Assembly (NCBI RefSeq): GCF_000263715.2
Contig: NZ_CM001514.1
Location: 2,714,936-2,778,935 of the forward strand
DNA length: 64,000 nt
Direction of reading: 5' to 3'
Origin: Pseudomonas synxantha BG33R
Lineage (GTDB): Bacteria; Pseudomonadota; Gammaproteobacteria; Pseudomonadales; Pseudomonadaceae
Both the position numbers and the translations under genes were made by a program. The notes beneath the pieces are model-generated. The model worked only from the letters and a program-made list of their open reading frames with translations, had not been told where the DNA came from and searched no databases. Of this stretch, positions 50,669-58,694 are shown in pieces (the stretch's first letter is position 1; every line of letters starts with the position of its first letter).

Positions 50669-51329
50669 ACCCGGAACCTCGTACCGTGCGGATCAGCGGC
50701 GTGAGGCCCGGGGGATCGATTTTCTTGCGCAGGCGACCGATGTGCACATCGATCAGGTTGGTGCCCGGGTCAAAGTGATAACCCCAGACTTCCTCGAAAA
50801 TCATCATCCGCGACAGGATCTGCCCGGTGTTGCGCATCAGGAATTCCAGCAGTTTGTATTCGGTGGGCAACAGGGTCAGCGGCTGCTCGGCGCGGCTGGC
50901 TTCGCGGCTGATCAGGTTCAATTCCAGGTCCGCCACGCGCAGGGCGGTTTCGAACTCCTTGACTGTGCTTTTGCGCCGCAGCAGCACTTCGACACGGGCG
51001 GCCATTTCGTCGGAGGCGAACGGCTTGGTCAGATAGTCATCACCGCCGGCACGCAGGCCACGTACACGCTCGTCGACATCGGAGAGGGCGCTGATCATCA
51101 GGATCGGCGTCGATACGCCAATCGTGCGCAAGGTGGTAACGATGGCCAGGCCATCCAGTTCGGGCAACATGCGGTCGAGGGTGATCAGGTCGTAATCGCC
51201 GCTCACGGCGCGGACCAGGCCCTCGCGGCCGTTGTCTACCCAGTCTACGTCCAGTCCATGGCTACTCAGCTCGGCGACGATCTCGCGGGCCGTTACGGCG
51301 TCATCCTCGATGGTCAAAATGCGGGTCAT
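50646..51329 (-). CDS. OmpR-family response regulator
   Basis: The 227-residue protein has a receiver domain (acidic pair in ILTIEDDAVTARE, phospho-acceptor Asp in LITLDRMLPELDG near residue 52, Lys in YLTKPFASDEM near 101) and an OmpR-type winged helix (LLPTEYKLLEFLMRNTGQIL, VDVH-like IDVHIGRLRKKID near 198, RTVRGSGYVIAE). It is first in the operon with the kinase. Upstream lies a 392-base non-coding gap with a REPIN. The target genes are not shown by the sequence. Confidence 0.92.
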   Translation of the reverse strand: MTRILTIEDDAVTAREIVAELSSHGLDVDWVDNGREGLVRAVSGDYDLITLDRMLPELDGLAIVTTLRTIGVSTPILMISALSDVDERVRGLRAGGDDYLTKPFASDEMAARVEVLLRRKSTVKEFETALRVADLELNLISREASRAEQPLTLLPTEYKLLEFLMRNTGQILSRMMIFEEVWGYHFDPGTNLIDVHIGRLRKKIDPPGLTPLIRTVRGSGYVIAEPL

Positions 51330-51452
51330 AGGATTACCTGGTGAGCGTTCACACTAGAAGTGGAGGTCATTTTGCCAAGAAGTTGCTGAATGTTTCCTAA
51401 ATAAAACTTCATCTTGGCAAAACTGCCACCTGTTCATGACTGGCACGAATCG

Positions 51453-51543
51453 ATGTGGGAGGGGGCTTGCTCCCGATAGCGGTGTCTCAGGCAAGAGTTT
51501 GTTGATTGACACGGTGCTATCGGGAGCAAGCCCCCTCCCACAT
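51453..51543. repeat. REPIN in the 51.3-51.7 kb intergenic region
   Basis: ATGTGGGAGGGGGCTTGCTC (51453 on) and the inverted GAGCAAGCCCCCTCCCACAT enclose a loop with a further GCTATCGG-type pairing. It lies in a 392-base gap between the divergent regulator and membrane-protein genes. The rest of that gap is AT-rich (51580-51650) and shows no gene. Confidence 0.88.
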
Positions 51544-51651
51544 GAATGCATATCGCCCGCCCTTAACGGCCGGTTCTTGCAACTTGCATGACTTTAGTAA
51601 GTTCAATTTAATTAACTTGTTGAAATGCAAGGAATTTAAATTATTGGCCGA

Positions 51652-51668
51652 CTGGCATGGTGCCTGCA
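51652..51668 (+). promoter_or_regulatory. Candidate sigma-54 promoter
   Basis: CTGGCATGGTGCCTGCA matches the -24/-12 layout (GG, ten bases, GC) with two departures from the full consensus, 54 bases upstream of the membrane-protein ATG. The spacing is exact, but the match is short and could be chance. Confidence 0.35.
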
Positions 51669-51721
51669 CTGTCCCTTTTGAGACTTGTAACACTATTTTT
51701 CATGCCTGGAGCAAAACAACA

Positions 51722-52627
51722 ATGATCACATCCTCATCCGCGCTGCAAGAGTCAAGCACGCTCTCCGGGGTTTCCTGGGGGGCGATCTTCGCCGGGGCCG
51801 CTGCGGCGGCTGCGCTGTCACTGATTCTGGTGCTGCTGGGCTTCGGCCTGGGCTTTTCGGCGGTGTCGCCGTGGGCCGATAGCGGTATCAGTGCCAAGGG
51901 CCTTGGCATTTCCACGATTGTCTGGCTGGCCTTTACCCAGATCGTCGCTTCGGGCCTGGGTGGCTACATCGCCGGCCGGTTGCGGGTGAAGTGGGCCAAC
52001 ATGCATGGCGATGAAGTGTACTTTCGCGATACCGCCCATGGTTTCCTGGCGTGGGCCGTGGCCACATTGATCACGGCAATGCTGGTGGTCGGTTCGGTCA
52101 GCAGCGTCGTCAGTGGTGGTGTGAAAGCCGGTGCCAGCGTTGCGTCGGGCGCCGCCAGTGGCTTGACCCAAGCAGCCGGCAGCGCAGCCAAAGGTGCCGA
52201 CAGCGGCGACTTCGGCTACTACGTCGACAGCCTGTTCCGCGATGACCGCCCAGCCGCGGTCAGCGACGACGCGGCCCATGCCGTGGTCGGCCGTATCTTC
52301 GCCCGCACCCTGAGCAATGACGGTCAACTGGCCGCCGAAGACCGTGCCTACCTGGCCCAGTTGATCACCCAGCGCACCAACCTCAGCCAGGCCGATGCCG
52401 AAGCGCGTATCGATAAAGTGTACGGCGATGCCCGTAAAGCCATCGAAGACGCCAAGCTCAAAGCCAAGCAGGCCGCCGAGACCGCCGCGAAAGTGGCTGC
52501 CTATACCTCGCTGTGGACCTTCGTGGCGCTGTTGATCGGTGCATTCTTCGCCAGCTTCGCTGCCACCTTCGGCGGTCGCCGCCGGGATGCCGTGGTGTAC
52601 GTCGAAACCGAAAACTACGTTCGTTAA
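51722..52627 (+). CDS. Integral membrane protein of unknown function
   Basis: The 301-residue protein starts MITSSSALQESSTLSGVSWG. Hydrophobic segments lie at about 20-50 (GAIFAGAAAAAALSLILVLL), 65-85, 105-135 and 270-290 (LWTFVALLIGAFFASFAATF), and a glycine/alanine-rich stretch follows the third. Residues 150-265 are a soluble helical region (DRAYLAQLITQRTNLSQADA, KAIEDAKLKAKQAAETAAKV) that looks coiled-coil-like. The fold is not one I recognise. It is followed after 30 bases by a 24-residue membrane-peptide gene, likely in the same transcript, and preceded by a candidate sigma-54 promoter. Confidence 0.75.
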   Translation: MITSSSALQESSTLSGVSWGAIFAGAAAAAALSLILVLLGFGLGFSAVSPWADSGISAKGLGISTIVWLAFTQIVASGLGGYIAGRLRVKWANMHGDEVYFRDTAHGFLAWAVATLITAMLVVGSVSSVVSGGVKAGASVASGAASGLTQAAGSAAKGADSGDFGYYVDSLFRDDRPAAVSDDAAHAVVGRIFARTLSNDGQLAAEDRAYLAQLITQRTNLSQADAEARIDKVYGDARKAIEDAKLKAKQAAETAAKVAAYTSLWTFVALLIGAFFASFAATFGGRRRDAVVYVETENYVR

Positions 52628-52657
52628 TTCAAGGCCCATTCATTTAAGGAAAGCATC

Positions 52658-52732
52658 ATGCGCTCATTACTGCTGTGGTTCCTCGGCGTGCCGATTCCGG
52701 TGATCATTCTGATCGCGATCTTCATGCACTAA
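52658..52732 (+). CDS. 24-residue hydrophobic membrane peptide
   Basis: An ATG at 52658 with a strong ribosome site (TAAGGAAA, 5-7 bases upstream) opens a 24-residue frame, MRSLLLWFLGVPIPVIILIA followed by IFMH, ending in TAA at 52732. Almost the whole peptide is one transmembrane helix with a Pro-rich kink. I recall similar very short peptides in other proteobacteria, so it is probably a real small gene rather than chance. It follows the 301-residue membrane protein by 30 bases and is followed by a terminator-like hairpin. It overlaps the last 4 bases of the convergent efflux gene. Confidence 0.7.
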   Translation: MRSLLLWFLGVPIPVIILIAIFMH

Positions 52733-53964
52733 ACCCGGGCCTGGCTCGGTAAAGGGTGGGAAGGGCTTTGCTCCTTCCCACTTTTCGTTTTGCGCAACGT
52801 CAGCCAACTGATGACCAGCAAGGTGCTGGCCAGCGATGTCATGATCACCAACGGTTGCGCAGTGCCGTCCGATAGCAGCCCGGTGGCCCAACTGCTCACA
52901 GCCGTTACAAACATCTGAATAAAAAAGAACAACCCCGACGCCGTACCGGCAATCGCGCCGTAGGGCTGCAACACCGACAACTGGCAGGCGGGCATCGTCA
53001 GCCCCACCGATACCATGATCACCACCATCGGCAACACAATCGCCAGCCAATCCTGCGCCAGCAGTGTCGTGGCCGTCGCAAGCAGTACGCTGCCCAGCAC
53101 ATTCAGGCCGATGGCGAAGCTGATCAAGCGGTCTGCCTCGAACCGCGCTACCAGGCGGCGGAACAGGTTGGCGCCGAACATATAGCCACTGATCGTCGCG
53201 GCAAATACCAGGGCGTAGGCGCTCGGCGATAAATCAAAGCCGCGTTGCAGCAACGCCGAAGACTCGCTGATAAACGGAAAATAGGTGCTGTACACGCAGC
53301 CGATCGCCAAGGCATAACGCAGGAAATAGCGGTCGCGCAGCAGTTGGCCGTAGATGCGCAGCAAGTGGGTGGGGGGGGCGGCGGCCACTTGTGGCGGACG
53401 GGTTTCCGGAAGACGGCGCTGGACCACCAGGCACAACAGGCTGCCAATCACCGCCAGCAACACAAACAAACCCTGCCAACCCAAGAGGGGCAACAGCACG
53501 CTGCCAAGCACCGGCGCGGCCATGGGCGAGACCGCCATTGCCATGGAGATCAACCCCAGCAAGCGCGCCTGCTCCTGCGGGGCAAAATAGTCGCGCACGA
53601 TCACCCGGCCTATTACCGTGGTGCAACACCCGCCGAGGGCCTGGAACAGCCGCGCAATGATCAATACCCCCAGGCTGTCGGCCAGTGCGCAGGTGAGGGT
53701 TGCCAGTACATACATCGTCAACCCGGCCAGCAACACCGGACGCCGGCCGAAGCGGTCGGTAAGCGGGCCGCTGACCAGCAAGGAAATCGCCGATCCGAGG
53801 GTGTAGAGCGTCAGTACCAGCAGCAGTTGGCTATCGGAGGTCTGGAAGTAGTCGGCCATAGCGGGCAGGGCGGGCAAGTGCAGGTCCAGGGTGAGGCGCG
53901 GCAAGCCCACCAGGACCGTCAGCAGCGTTAGCCAGAACCTGGGAGCGAGAATGCGTTGCGTCAT
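52729..53964 (-). CDS. Bcr/CflA-family multidrug efflux MFS transporter
   Basis: The 411-residue protein has about 12 hydrophobic segments and the MFS motif SGPLTDRFGRRPVLLAGL after TM2 (residues about 66-83). RLFQALGGCCTTVIGRVIVRD near 108 and the N-terminal LPRLTLDLHLPALPAMADYF are typical of the Bcr/CflA (drug-resistance) group; the substrate is unknown. The C-terminal 20 codons (RKTKSGKEQSPSHPLPSQAR) lie over a plus-strand hairpin that ends the opposite transcript, and its stop overlaps the 24-residue gene. It is divergent from the MocR-type regulator at 54057. Confidence 0.88.
   Translation of the reverse strand: MTQRILAPRFWLTLLTVLVGLPRLTLDLHLPALPAMADYFQTSDSQLLLVLTLYTLGSAISLLVSGPLTDRFGRRPVLLAGLTMYVLATLTCALADSLGVLIIARLFQALGGCCTTVIGRVIVRDYFAPQEQARLLGLISMAMAVSPMAAPVLGSVLLPLLGWQGLFVLLAVIGSLLCLVVQRRLPETRPPQVAAAPPTHLLRIYGQLLRDRYFLRYALAIGCVYSTYFPFISESSALLQRGFDLSPSAYALVFAATISGYMFGANLFRRLVARFEADRLISFAIGLNVLGSVLLATATTLLAQDWLAIVLPMVVIMVSVGLTMPACQLSVLQPYGAIAGTASGLFFFIQMFVTAVSSWATGLLSDGTAQPLVIMTSLASTLLVISWLTLRKTKSGKEQSPSHPLPSQARV
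52756..52785 (+). terminator. Plus-strand rho-independent terminator inside the efflux gene 3' end
   Basis: GTGGGAAGG and CCTTCCCAC form a perfect 9-bp stem with an 8-base loop, followed by TTTT. It stands 23 bases beyond the stop of the 24-residue gene, inside the antisense coding end of the efflux gene. Confidence 0.75.
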
Positions 53965-54056
53965 GGGCGGTTACTTCGCGAGGGGTAGAGCCCGGACTCT
54001 AGCGGCGTTGTGGTTTAATCCGCAGAACCACTTGTACATGGAAGAACTGGACCACT

Positions 54057-55469
54057 ATGAGCCGAGGAAAAGCCGCCTCCAACCTTGACTTGCCGCGCCC
54101 GGACAACTTGGGCGAGGGTAAACAGCAGGGCGCCTATGAGGCTTTGCGGGGGGCGATCCTGACTCGGCAGTTGCCGGCCGACAGCCGTTTGCCATCGACC
54201 CGCAGCCTGGCCGAGCGCTGGCAGGTTTCGCGCGGCACACTTGAGGCCGTGTTCGACCGCTTGCACAGCGAAGGCTATGTGCAGCGCGTGGCGGGCTCTG
54301 GCACGCGGGTGCGCGCGGTGATTCCCGAGCAATTCATTGCGGCCCCGGCGTCAAAACAAATGCTGCGCCGCCCGGTTGACCCCGACCCACCCCACGCCGG
54401 GGTACAGAGCCATGTGCCCTTTGTCGCACGGCGCCCGGATGCCGGCCTGTTCGACCTCAAAGCCTGGGCGCGTTGCGTCGCCCGTGGGTTGTTGGCCGCA
54501 GGCCCAGGTGTACTGGAGGCCGCGCATCCTGGTGGGCTGCCGGCCCTGCGTGAGCACATTGCGGATTACTTGCGCCGTTATCGCGGTATGCACTGCGAGG
54601 CGGATGAAGTGATTGTCACCACGGGTATTCGTCATGGCCTTGACCTGATCGCCCGCACGCTGCTCCAACCGGGTGACCTGGCCTGCGTCGAAGACCCCGG
54701 CTACACCCCGGCGCGGCGTCTGTTCAACCTGGCCGGTGCACAGGTGCAGTCGATCCCGGTCACCGCCGAAGGGCTCGATACCGCTCAGTTGCCTGCCCAC
54801 GCACGACTGGTGTATGTCAGCCCCGCGCACCAGGCCCCGCTGGGCGTGACCCTGTCGGTGTCGCACCGCCTGGCGCTGCTGGACTGGGCAAGTCGAGCCG
54901 ATGCCTGGGTGGTCGAAGACGACTACGACAGCGAGTACAACTACAACAGCGCACCTTTGGCCGCGCTCAAGTCCCTGGATGCGAACGGCCGCGTGCTCTA
55001 CTGCGGCAGCTTCAACAAGAACCTGTTTCCAGGGTTGCGAGTCGGTTTCATGGTGGCGCCCAAAACCCTGCGTCCGTCACTGCTGCGCACCTTGCAACTG
55101 ACCGGGCATTCGGTGGGCGCCAGCGATCAGTCGGGCCTGGTGGACTTTCTGGGCAGCGGTGCGTTTGTGCGGCATTTGCGCGCTTCGCGCCAGGCTTATC
55201 AGGCGCGGCGTGATGCCTTGCTCGCCTGCCTCCCGCCGGACGTCACGGTCACTGGCGAGCAGGCCGGGCTGCATTTTGTGCTGTGGTTACCGGCAGGGGT
55301 GCCAGAGGCGGATTTCTGCGCCCGCGCCGCCGACGCCGGGCTGAGCTTGCAGCCACTGGGCAAGTTTTGTGTCGATGTAACGTTGCCGCCCGCCGTGATT
55401 GTCGGCTACACCGCATTGACCCTCGCGCAGATCCGCTTCCACGGCCGGGCTCTGGCGCAATTGCTGTAG
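54057..55469 (+). CDS. MocR/PdxR-family regulator (GntR HTH plus aminotransferase-like domain)
   Basis: The 470-residue protein has an N-terminal GntR winged helix (about 25-90; LPSTRSLAERWQVSRGTLEAVFDRLH) and a fold-type-I PLP domain. The PLP-binding Lys is in YCGSFNKNLFPGLRVGFMVA near residue 325; VVEDDYDSEYNYN near 285 supplies the Asp and Tyr. MocR proteins respond to PLP or amino acids and commonly control vitamin B6, GABA, taurine or transport genes. It is divergent from the efflux gene, its likely target, across 92 bases. Confidence 0.9.
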   Translation: MSRGKAASNLDLPRPDNLGEGKQQGAYEALRGAILTRQLPADSRLPSTRSLAERWQVSRGTLEAVFDRLHSEGYVQRVAGSGTRVRAVIPEQFIAAPASKQMLRRPVDPDPPHAGVQSHVPFVARRPDAGLFDLKAWARCVARGLLAAGPGVLEAAHPGGLPALREHIADYLRRYRGMHCEADEVIVTTGIRHGLDLIARTLLQPGDLACVEDPGYTPARRLFNLAGAQVQSIPVTAEGLDTAQLPAHARLVYVSPAHQAPLGVTLSVSHRLALLDWASRADAWVVEDDYDSEYNYNSAPLAALKSLDANGRVLYCGSFNKNLFPGLRVGFMVAPKTLRPSLLRTLQLTGHSVGASDQSGLVDFLGSGAFVRHLRASRQAYQARRDALLACLPPDVTVTGEQAGLHFVLWLPAGVPEADFCARAADAGLSLQPLGKFCVDVTLPPAVIVGYTALTLAQIRFHGRALAQLL

Positions 55470-55476
55470 GAGCGCG

Positions 55477-56385
55477 TCAGTCGTCGAACCCGACCTGCTC
55501 ATGAATTTCATCCACCTTCAATTCCAACCGATAGGCCACCGCAATAAACAACGCCTGGCACAGGCACAACGTGGCGCTCAGCGAGCGAAAGGCAAACGAT
55601 GAGCCTTCATTGACCAACAGCACCGCATTCGCGCGCTTGGCCAGCGGCGACAGGTTGCTGTCGGTGATGATCAAGGTCTTGGCCTGGTGGTGCTGGGCAA
55701 TGCGCAGGCAGTGCTGGGTCTCTTTGCCGTAGGGCGTAAAACTGATGGCAATCACCAGGTCATTGGCGCGAACGCTGCGCATCTGCTCGCGATAACTGCC
55801 GCCCAGGCCAGAGATCAGGTGGATGCGCTTGTTGGTGTGCTGCAGGTTGTAGACCAGGTAGTCGGCCACGGCAAAGGAACGGCGCACACCGACCACATAG
55901 ATGTTGTCGGCATTGACCACCAGGTCCACGGCTTTCTCGAAGGCCGCATCGTCCAGTTCCAGGCCCAGGCGTTCGATGCCGGACAGGGTGGCGTTGACAC
56001 ACTCACGCGCCAGGTCGCCGCCGCTGGCTTTCTGCGACTTGTTGGCGATCATGCTGCGGATGCGCTGCTGGTAGTTCTGTACCGGCGTGGTCTTGTGGGT
56101 ATAGGCCTCGCGAAACAGCGCCTGCATTTCACTGAAACCGCTGAAGCCGAAACGCTGGGAAAACCGCACGATGGCCGAGGGGTGCACTTCGCATTCACGG
56201 GCGATGTCACTGATGCGATCGACCATGATCCGGTCGCTCTGCTGGCTCATGTAACTGGCGATGCGCTTGAGCTGGCGCGGCAGGCTTTCGTATTCGTCGG
56301 TGATCAGCTGCAACAGGCGTTCGGCATTGATCGGAGGGCTGGCGACAGTTTCTTCCAGGGTGGTCTCGGGATCGGTGCGGGACAT
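55477..56385 (-). CDS. iolR: MurR/RpiR-family regulator of inositol catabolism (IolR-type)
   Basis: The 302-residue protein starts MSRTDPETTLEETVASPP; the ATG at 56385 has ribosome site AGAAGGA. It has an N-terminal RpiR helix-turn-helix (DRISDIARECEVHPSAIVRF near 55-75, SQRFGFSGFSEMQALF) and a SIS sugar-phosphate-binding domain (IYVVGVRRSFAVADYLVY near 145, ISFTPYGKETQHCLRIA near 190). It is divergent from iolC with 284 bases between. RpiR-type IolR proteins in related bacteria repress iol genes and are relieved by a phosphorylated inositol intermediate. GGAA-N6-TTCC-like sites in the divergent region support this. Confidence 0.9.
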   Translation of the reverse strand: MSRTDPETTLEETVASPPINAERLLQLITDEYESLPRQLKRIASYMSQQSDRIMVDRISDIARECEVHPSAIVRFSQRFGFSGFSEMQALFREAYTHKTTPVQNYQQRIRSMIANKSQKASGGDLARECVNATLSGIERLGLELDDAAFEKAVDLVVNADNIYVVGVRRSFAVADYLVYNLQHTNKRIHLISGLGGSYREQMRSVRANDLVIAISFTPYGKETQHCLRIAQHHQAKTLIITDSNLSPLAKRANAVLLVNEGSSFAFRSLSATLCLCQALFIAVAYRLELKVDEIHEQVGFDD

Positions 56386-56531
56386 GGGCAATCCTTCTGG
56401 CGTGTTCGTCTGATGCGCTGATGGGTGGCGCAAGTCTACAGGGTAGGCGCAAAAAAATACCTCGGCATCACGGCCCGCGTGGCCTGCTGAAACGATGCAC
56501 GGGCGCTGGCGTGCCGCTATGCTGACGTATT

Positions 56532-56574
56532 GGAAAATATATTCCACTAAAAATAATTATGGAATAAATATTGA
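56532..56574. promoter_or_regulatory. Two candidate IolR operators (GGAA-N6-TTCC)
   Basis: GGAA-AATATA-TTCC at 56532-56545 is a near-perfect dyad of the type reported for RpiR-type IolR in rhizobia. A second, weaker site, GGAA-TAAATA-TTGA, begins 29 bases further on (56561-56574). Both lie between iolR and iolC, about 100-140 bases before the iolC start. Confidence 0.65.
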
Positions 56575-56669
56575 TTGCCGCCGTCGGACGTTCTAGTCTG
56601 CTCCCACCAAGAGCGTTTGCCGCCACTACGGCGGCACAACGCAGGCTGATAAAAATAACAGGAGCCAGC

Positions 56670-58607
56670 ATGGGCCAGACTCGTTTTGCCAGTGGGCGTC
56701 AATTGGATCTGATTTGCCTGGGGCGCCTAGGCGTCGACCTCTACGCGCAGCAAGTGGGTGCGCGGCTTGAGGATGTGTCCAGCTTTGCCAAATACCTCGG
56801 CGGTTCCTCCGCCAACATCGCCTTCGGCACTGCCCGGCTGGGGCTCAAGTCGGCGATGCTGAGCCGGGTGGGCGACGACCATATGGGCCGTTTTCTGATC
56901 GAATCCCTGGCCCGCGAAGGTTGCGATGTCAGCGGCATCAAGGTCGACCCCGAACGCCTCACCCCCCTGGTGCTGCTGGGTCTCAAAGACCGTGAAACCT
57001 TTCCCCTGGTGTTCTACCGCGAAAACTGCGCCGACATGGCCCTGCGCGCCGAAGACATCAGCGAAGCCTTTGTTGCATCGAGCAAGGCGCTGCTGATCAC
57101 TGGCACGCATTTCTCTACCGACGGTGTGTACAAGGCCAGCATCCAGGCGCTGGATTACGCGGCCAAACACAACGTCAAACGGGTGCTGGATATCGACTAC
57201 CGCCCGGTGCTGTGGGGCCTGGCGGGCAAGGCCGATGGTGAAACCCGTTTTGTTGCCGACCAGAATGTCAGCCAGCATGTGCAGAAAATCCTGGCGCGTT
57301 TCGACCTGATCGTCGGCACTGAAGAAGAATTCCTCATCGCCGGTGGCAGTGAAGACCTGCTCACCGCCCTGCGCACGGTACGTGAACTGACGCCCGCCAC
57401 CCTGGTGGTCAAGCTCGGCCCGCAAGGCTGCACGGTGATCCACGGCGAGATTCCCGCCCGACTGGAAGACGGTGCGATCTATCCCGGTGTGCGCGTTGAA
57501 GTGCTCAATGTGCTGGGTGCTGGCGATGCCTTCATGTCGGGCTTTCTCAGTGGCTGGCTCAATGACGCCAGCGACGAGCGTTGCAGCCAGTTGGCCAATG
57601 CCTGTGGCGGCCTGGTGGTCTCGCGGCACGCCTGTGCGCCGGCCATGCCCACGCCCGCCGAACTCGATTACCTGTTCAACAGCCCGGTGCCGATCACCCG
57701 TCCCGACCAGGATGCGACCCTGCAGCGCCTGCACCGCGTCACGGTGCCGCGCAAGGCTTGGAAGCAACTGTTCGTGTTTGCCTTCGACCACCGCTGGCAG
57801 CTGGTGGACCTGGCGCAAAAAGGCGGCCAGGACTTGACGCGAATCAGCGCCATCAAGCAGCTGTTTATCCAGGCCATCGAACGTGTGGAGACCAAGCTCG
57901 CCGAGCAGGGCATCGAGGCCGACGTGGGCCTGCTTGCCGATCAGCGTTTTGGCCAGGATGCCCTCAATGCCGCCAGCGGCCGAGGCTGGTGGATTGCCCG
58001 CCCGGTCGAAGTGCAGAACTCACGGCCCCTGGCGTTCGAACACGGTCGCTCGGTGGGCAGCAACCTGATTGCCTGGCCCCAGGAACAGATCATCAAATGC
58101 CTGGTGCAATTTCACCCCGATGACGAGCCGATGCTGCGCCTGGAACAGGAAGCGCAACTCAAGGCGGTGTATGAGGCGTCCATCGTCAGCGGCCATGAAC
58201 TGCTGCTGGAAGTCATCCCGCCCAAGGATCACCCCTCCACTTATCCCGACGTTTTGTATCGCAGCCTCAAGCGCCTGTACAACCTGGGCATCTACCCGGC
58301 CTGGTGGAAGATCGAAGCGCAGTCGGCCGCTGACTGGAAAAAGCTCGACGAACTGATCCAGGAGCGCGACCCGTACTGCCGTGGCGTGGTGTTGCTTGGC
58401 CTGAACGCGTCGGCTGAATGTCTTGCCGACGGTTTTCAACAAGCGCGCATGAGCACCACCTGCCGCGGATTTGCCGTCGGCCGCACGATCTTCCAGGAGC
58501 CGAGCCGGGCGTGGATGGCGGGGGAGATCGATGATGAGACCTTGATCCAGCAGGTACAGGCTACCTTCGAACAACTCATCAACGCCTGGCGCAGTGCTCG
58601 AAATTGA
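56670..58607 (+). CDS. iolC: Bifunctional 5-dehydro-2-deoxygluconokinase / DUF2090 aldolase-like protein IolC
   Basis: The 645-residue fusion starts MGQTRFASGRQLDLICLGRL at an ATG with AGGAG six bases upstream. The N-terminal PfkB-type kinase (about 10-330) phosphorylates 5-dehydro-2-deoxy-gluconate: SSFAKYLGGSSANIAFGTAR near 33, and the catalytic GAGDAFMSGFLSGWLND near 287. The C-terminal DUF2090 domain (about 345-645; LFVFAFDHRWQLVDLAQKGG, VLLGLNASAECLADGF) resembles the IolJ-type aldolase that splits the product to dihydroxyacetone phosphate and malonic semialdehyde. Both steps in one chain is the usual form in pseudomonads. It is first in the iol operon. Confidence 0.93.
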   Translation: MGQTRFASGRQLDLICLGRLGVDLYAQQVGARLEDVSSFAKYLGGSSANIAFGTARLGLKSAMLSRVGDDHMGRFLIESLAREGCDVSGIKVDPERLTPLVLLGLKDRETFPLVFYRENCADMALRAEDISEAFVASSKALLITGTHFSTDGVYKASIQALDYAAKHNVKRVLDIDYRPVLWGLAGKADGETRFVADQNVSQHVQKILARFDLIVGTEEEFLIAGGSEDLLTALRTVRELTPATLVVKLGPQGCTVIHGEIPARLEDGAIYPGVRVEVLNVLGAGDAFMSGFLSGWLNDASDERCSQLANACGGLVVSRHACAPAMPTPAELDYLFNSPVPITRPDQDATLQRLHRVTVPRKAWKQLFVFAFDHRWQLVDLAQKGGQDLTRISAIKQLFIQAIERVETKLAEQGIEADVGLLADQRFGQDALNAASGRGWWIARPVEVQNSRPLAFEHGRSVGSNLIAWPQEQIIKCLVQFHPDDEPMLRLEQEAQLKAVYEASIVSGHELLLEVIPPKDHPSTYPDVLYRSLKRLYNLGIYPAWWKIEAQSAADWKKLDELIQERDPYCRGVVLLGLNASAECLADGFQQARMSTTCRGFAVGRTIFQEPSRAWMAGEIDDETLIQQVQATFEQLINAWRSARN

Positions 58608-58615
58608 ATTAGGTC

Positions 58616-58647
58616 AAATGTGGGAGGGGGCTTGCCCCCTCCCACAT
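58616..58647. repeat. Perfect REP hairpin inside the iol operon
   Basis: TGTGGGAGGGGGC and GCCCCCTCCCACA form a perfect 13-bp palindrome around two bases, in the 87-base gap between iolC and iolE. It is a minimal fused REP pair and could partly end transcription or protect the upstream mRNA. Confidence 0.85.
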
Positions 58648-58694
58648 AAAGCAGATCTCAGTGATCTCTAGAGAAAACAATAAAAGGTGCAGCC

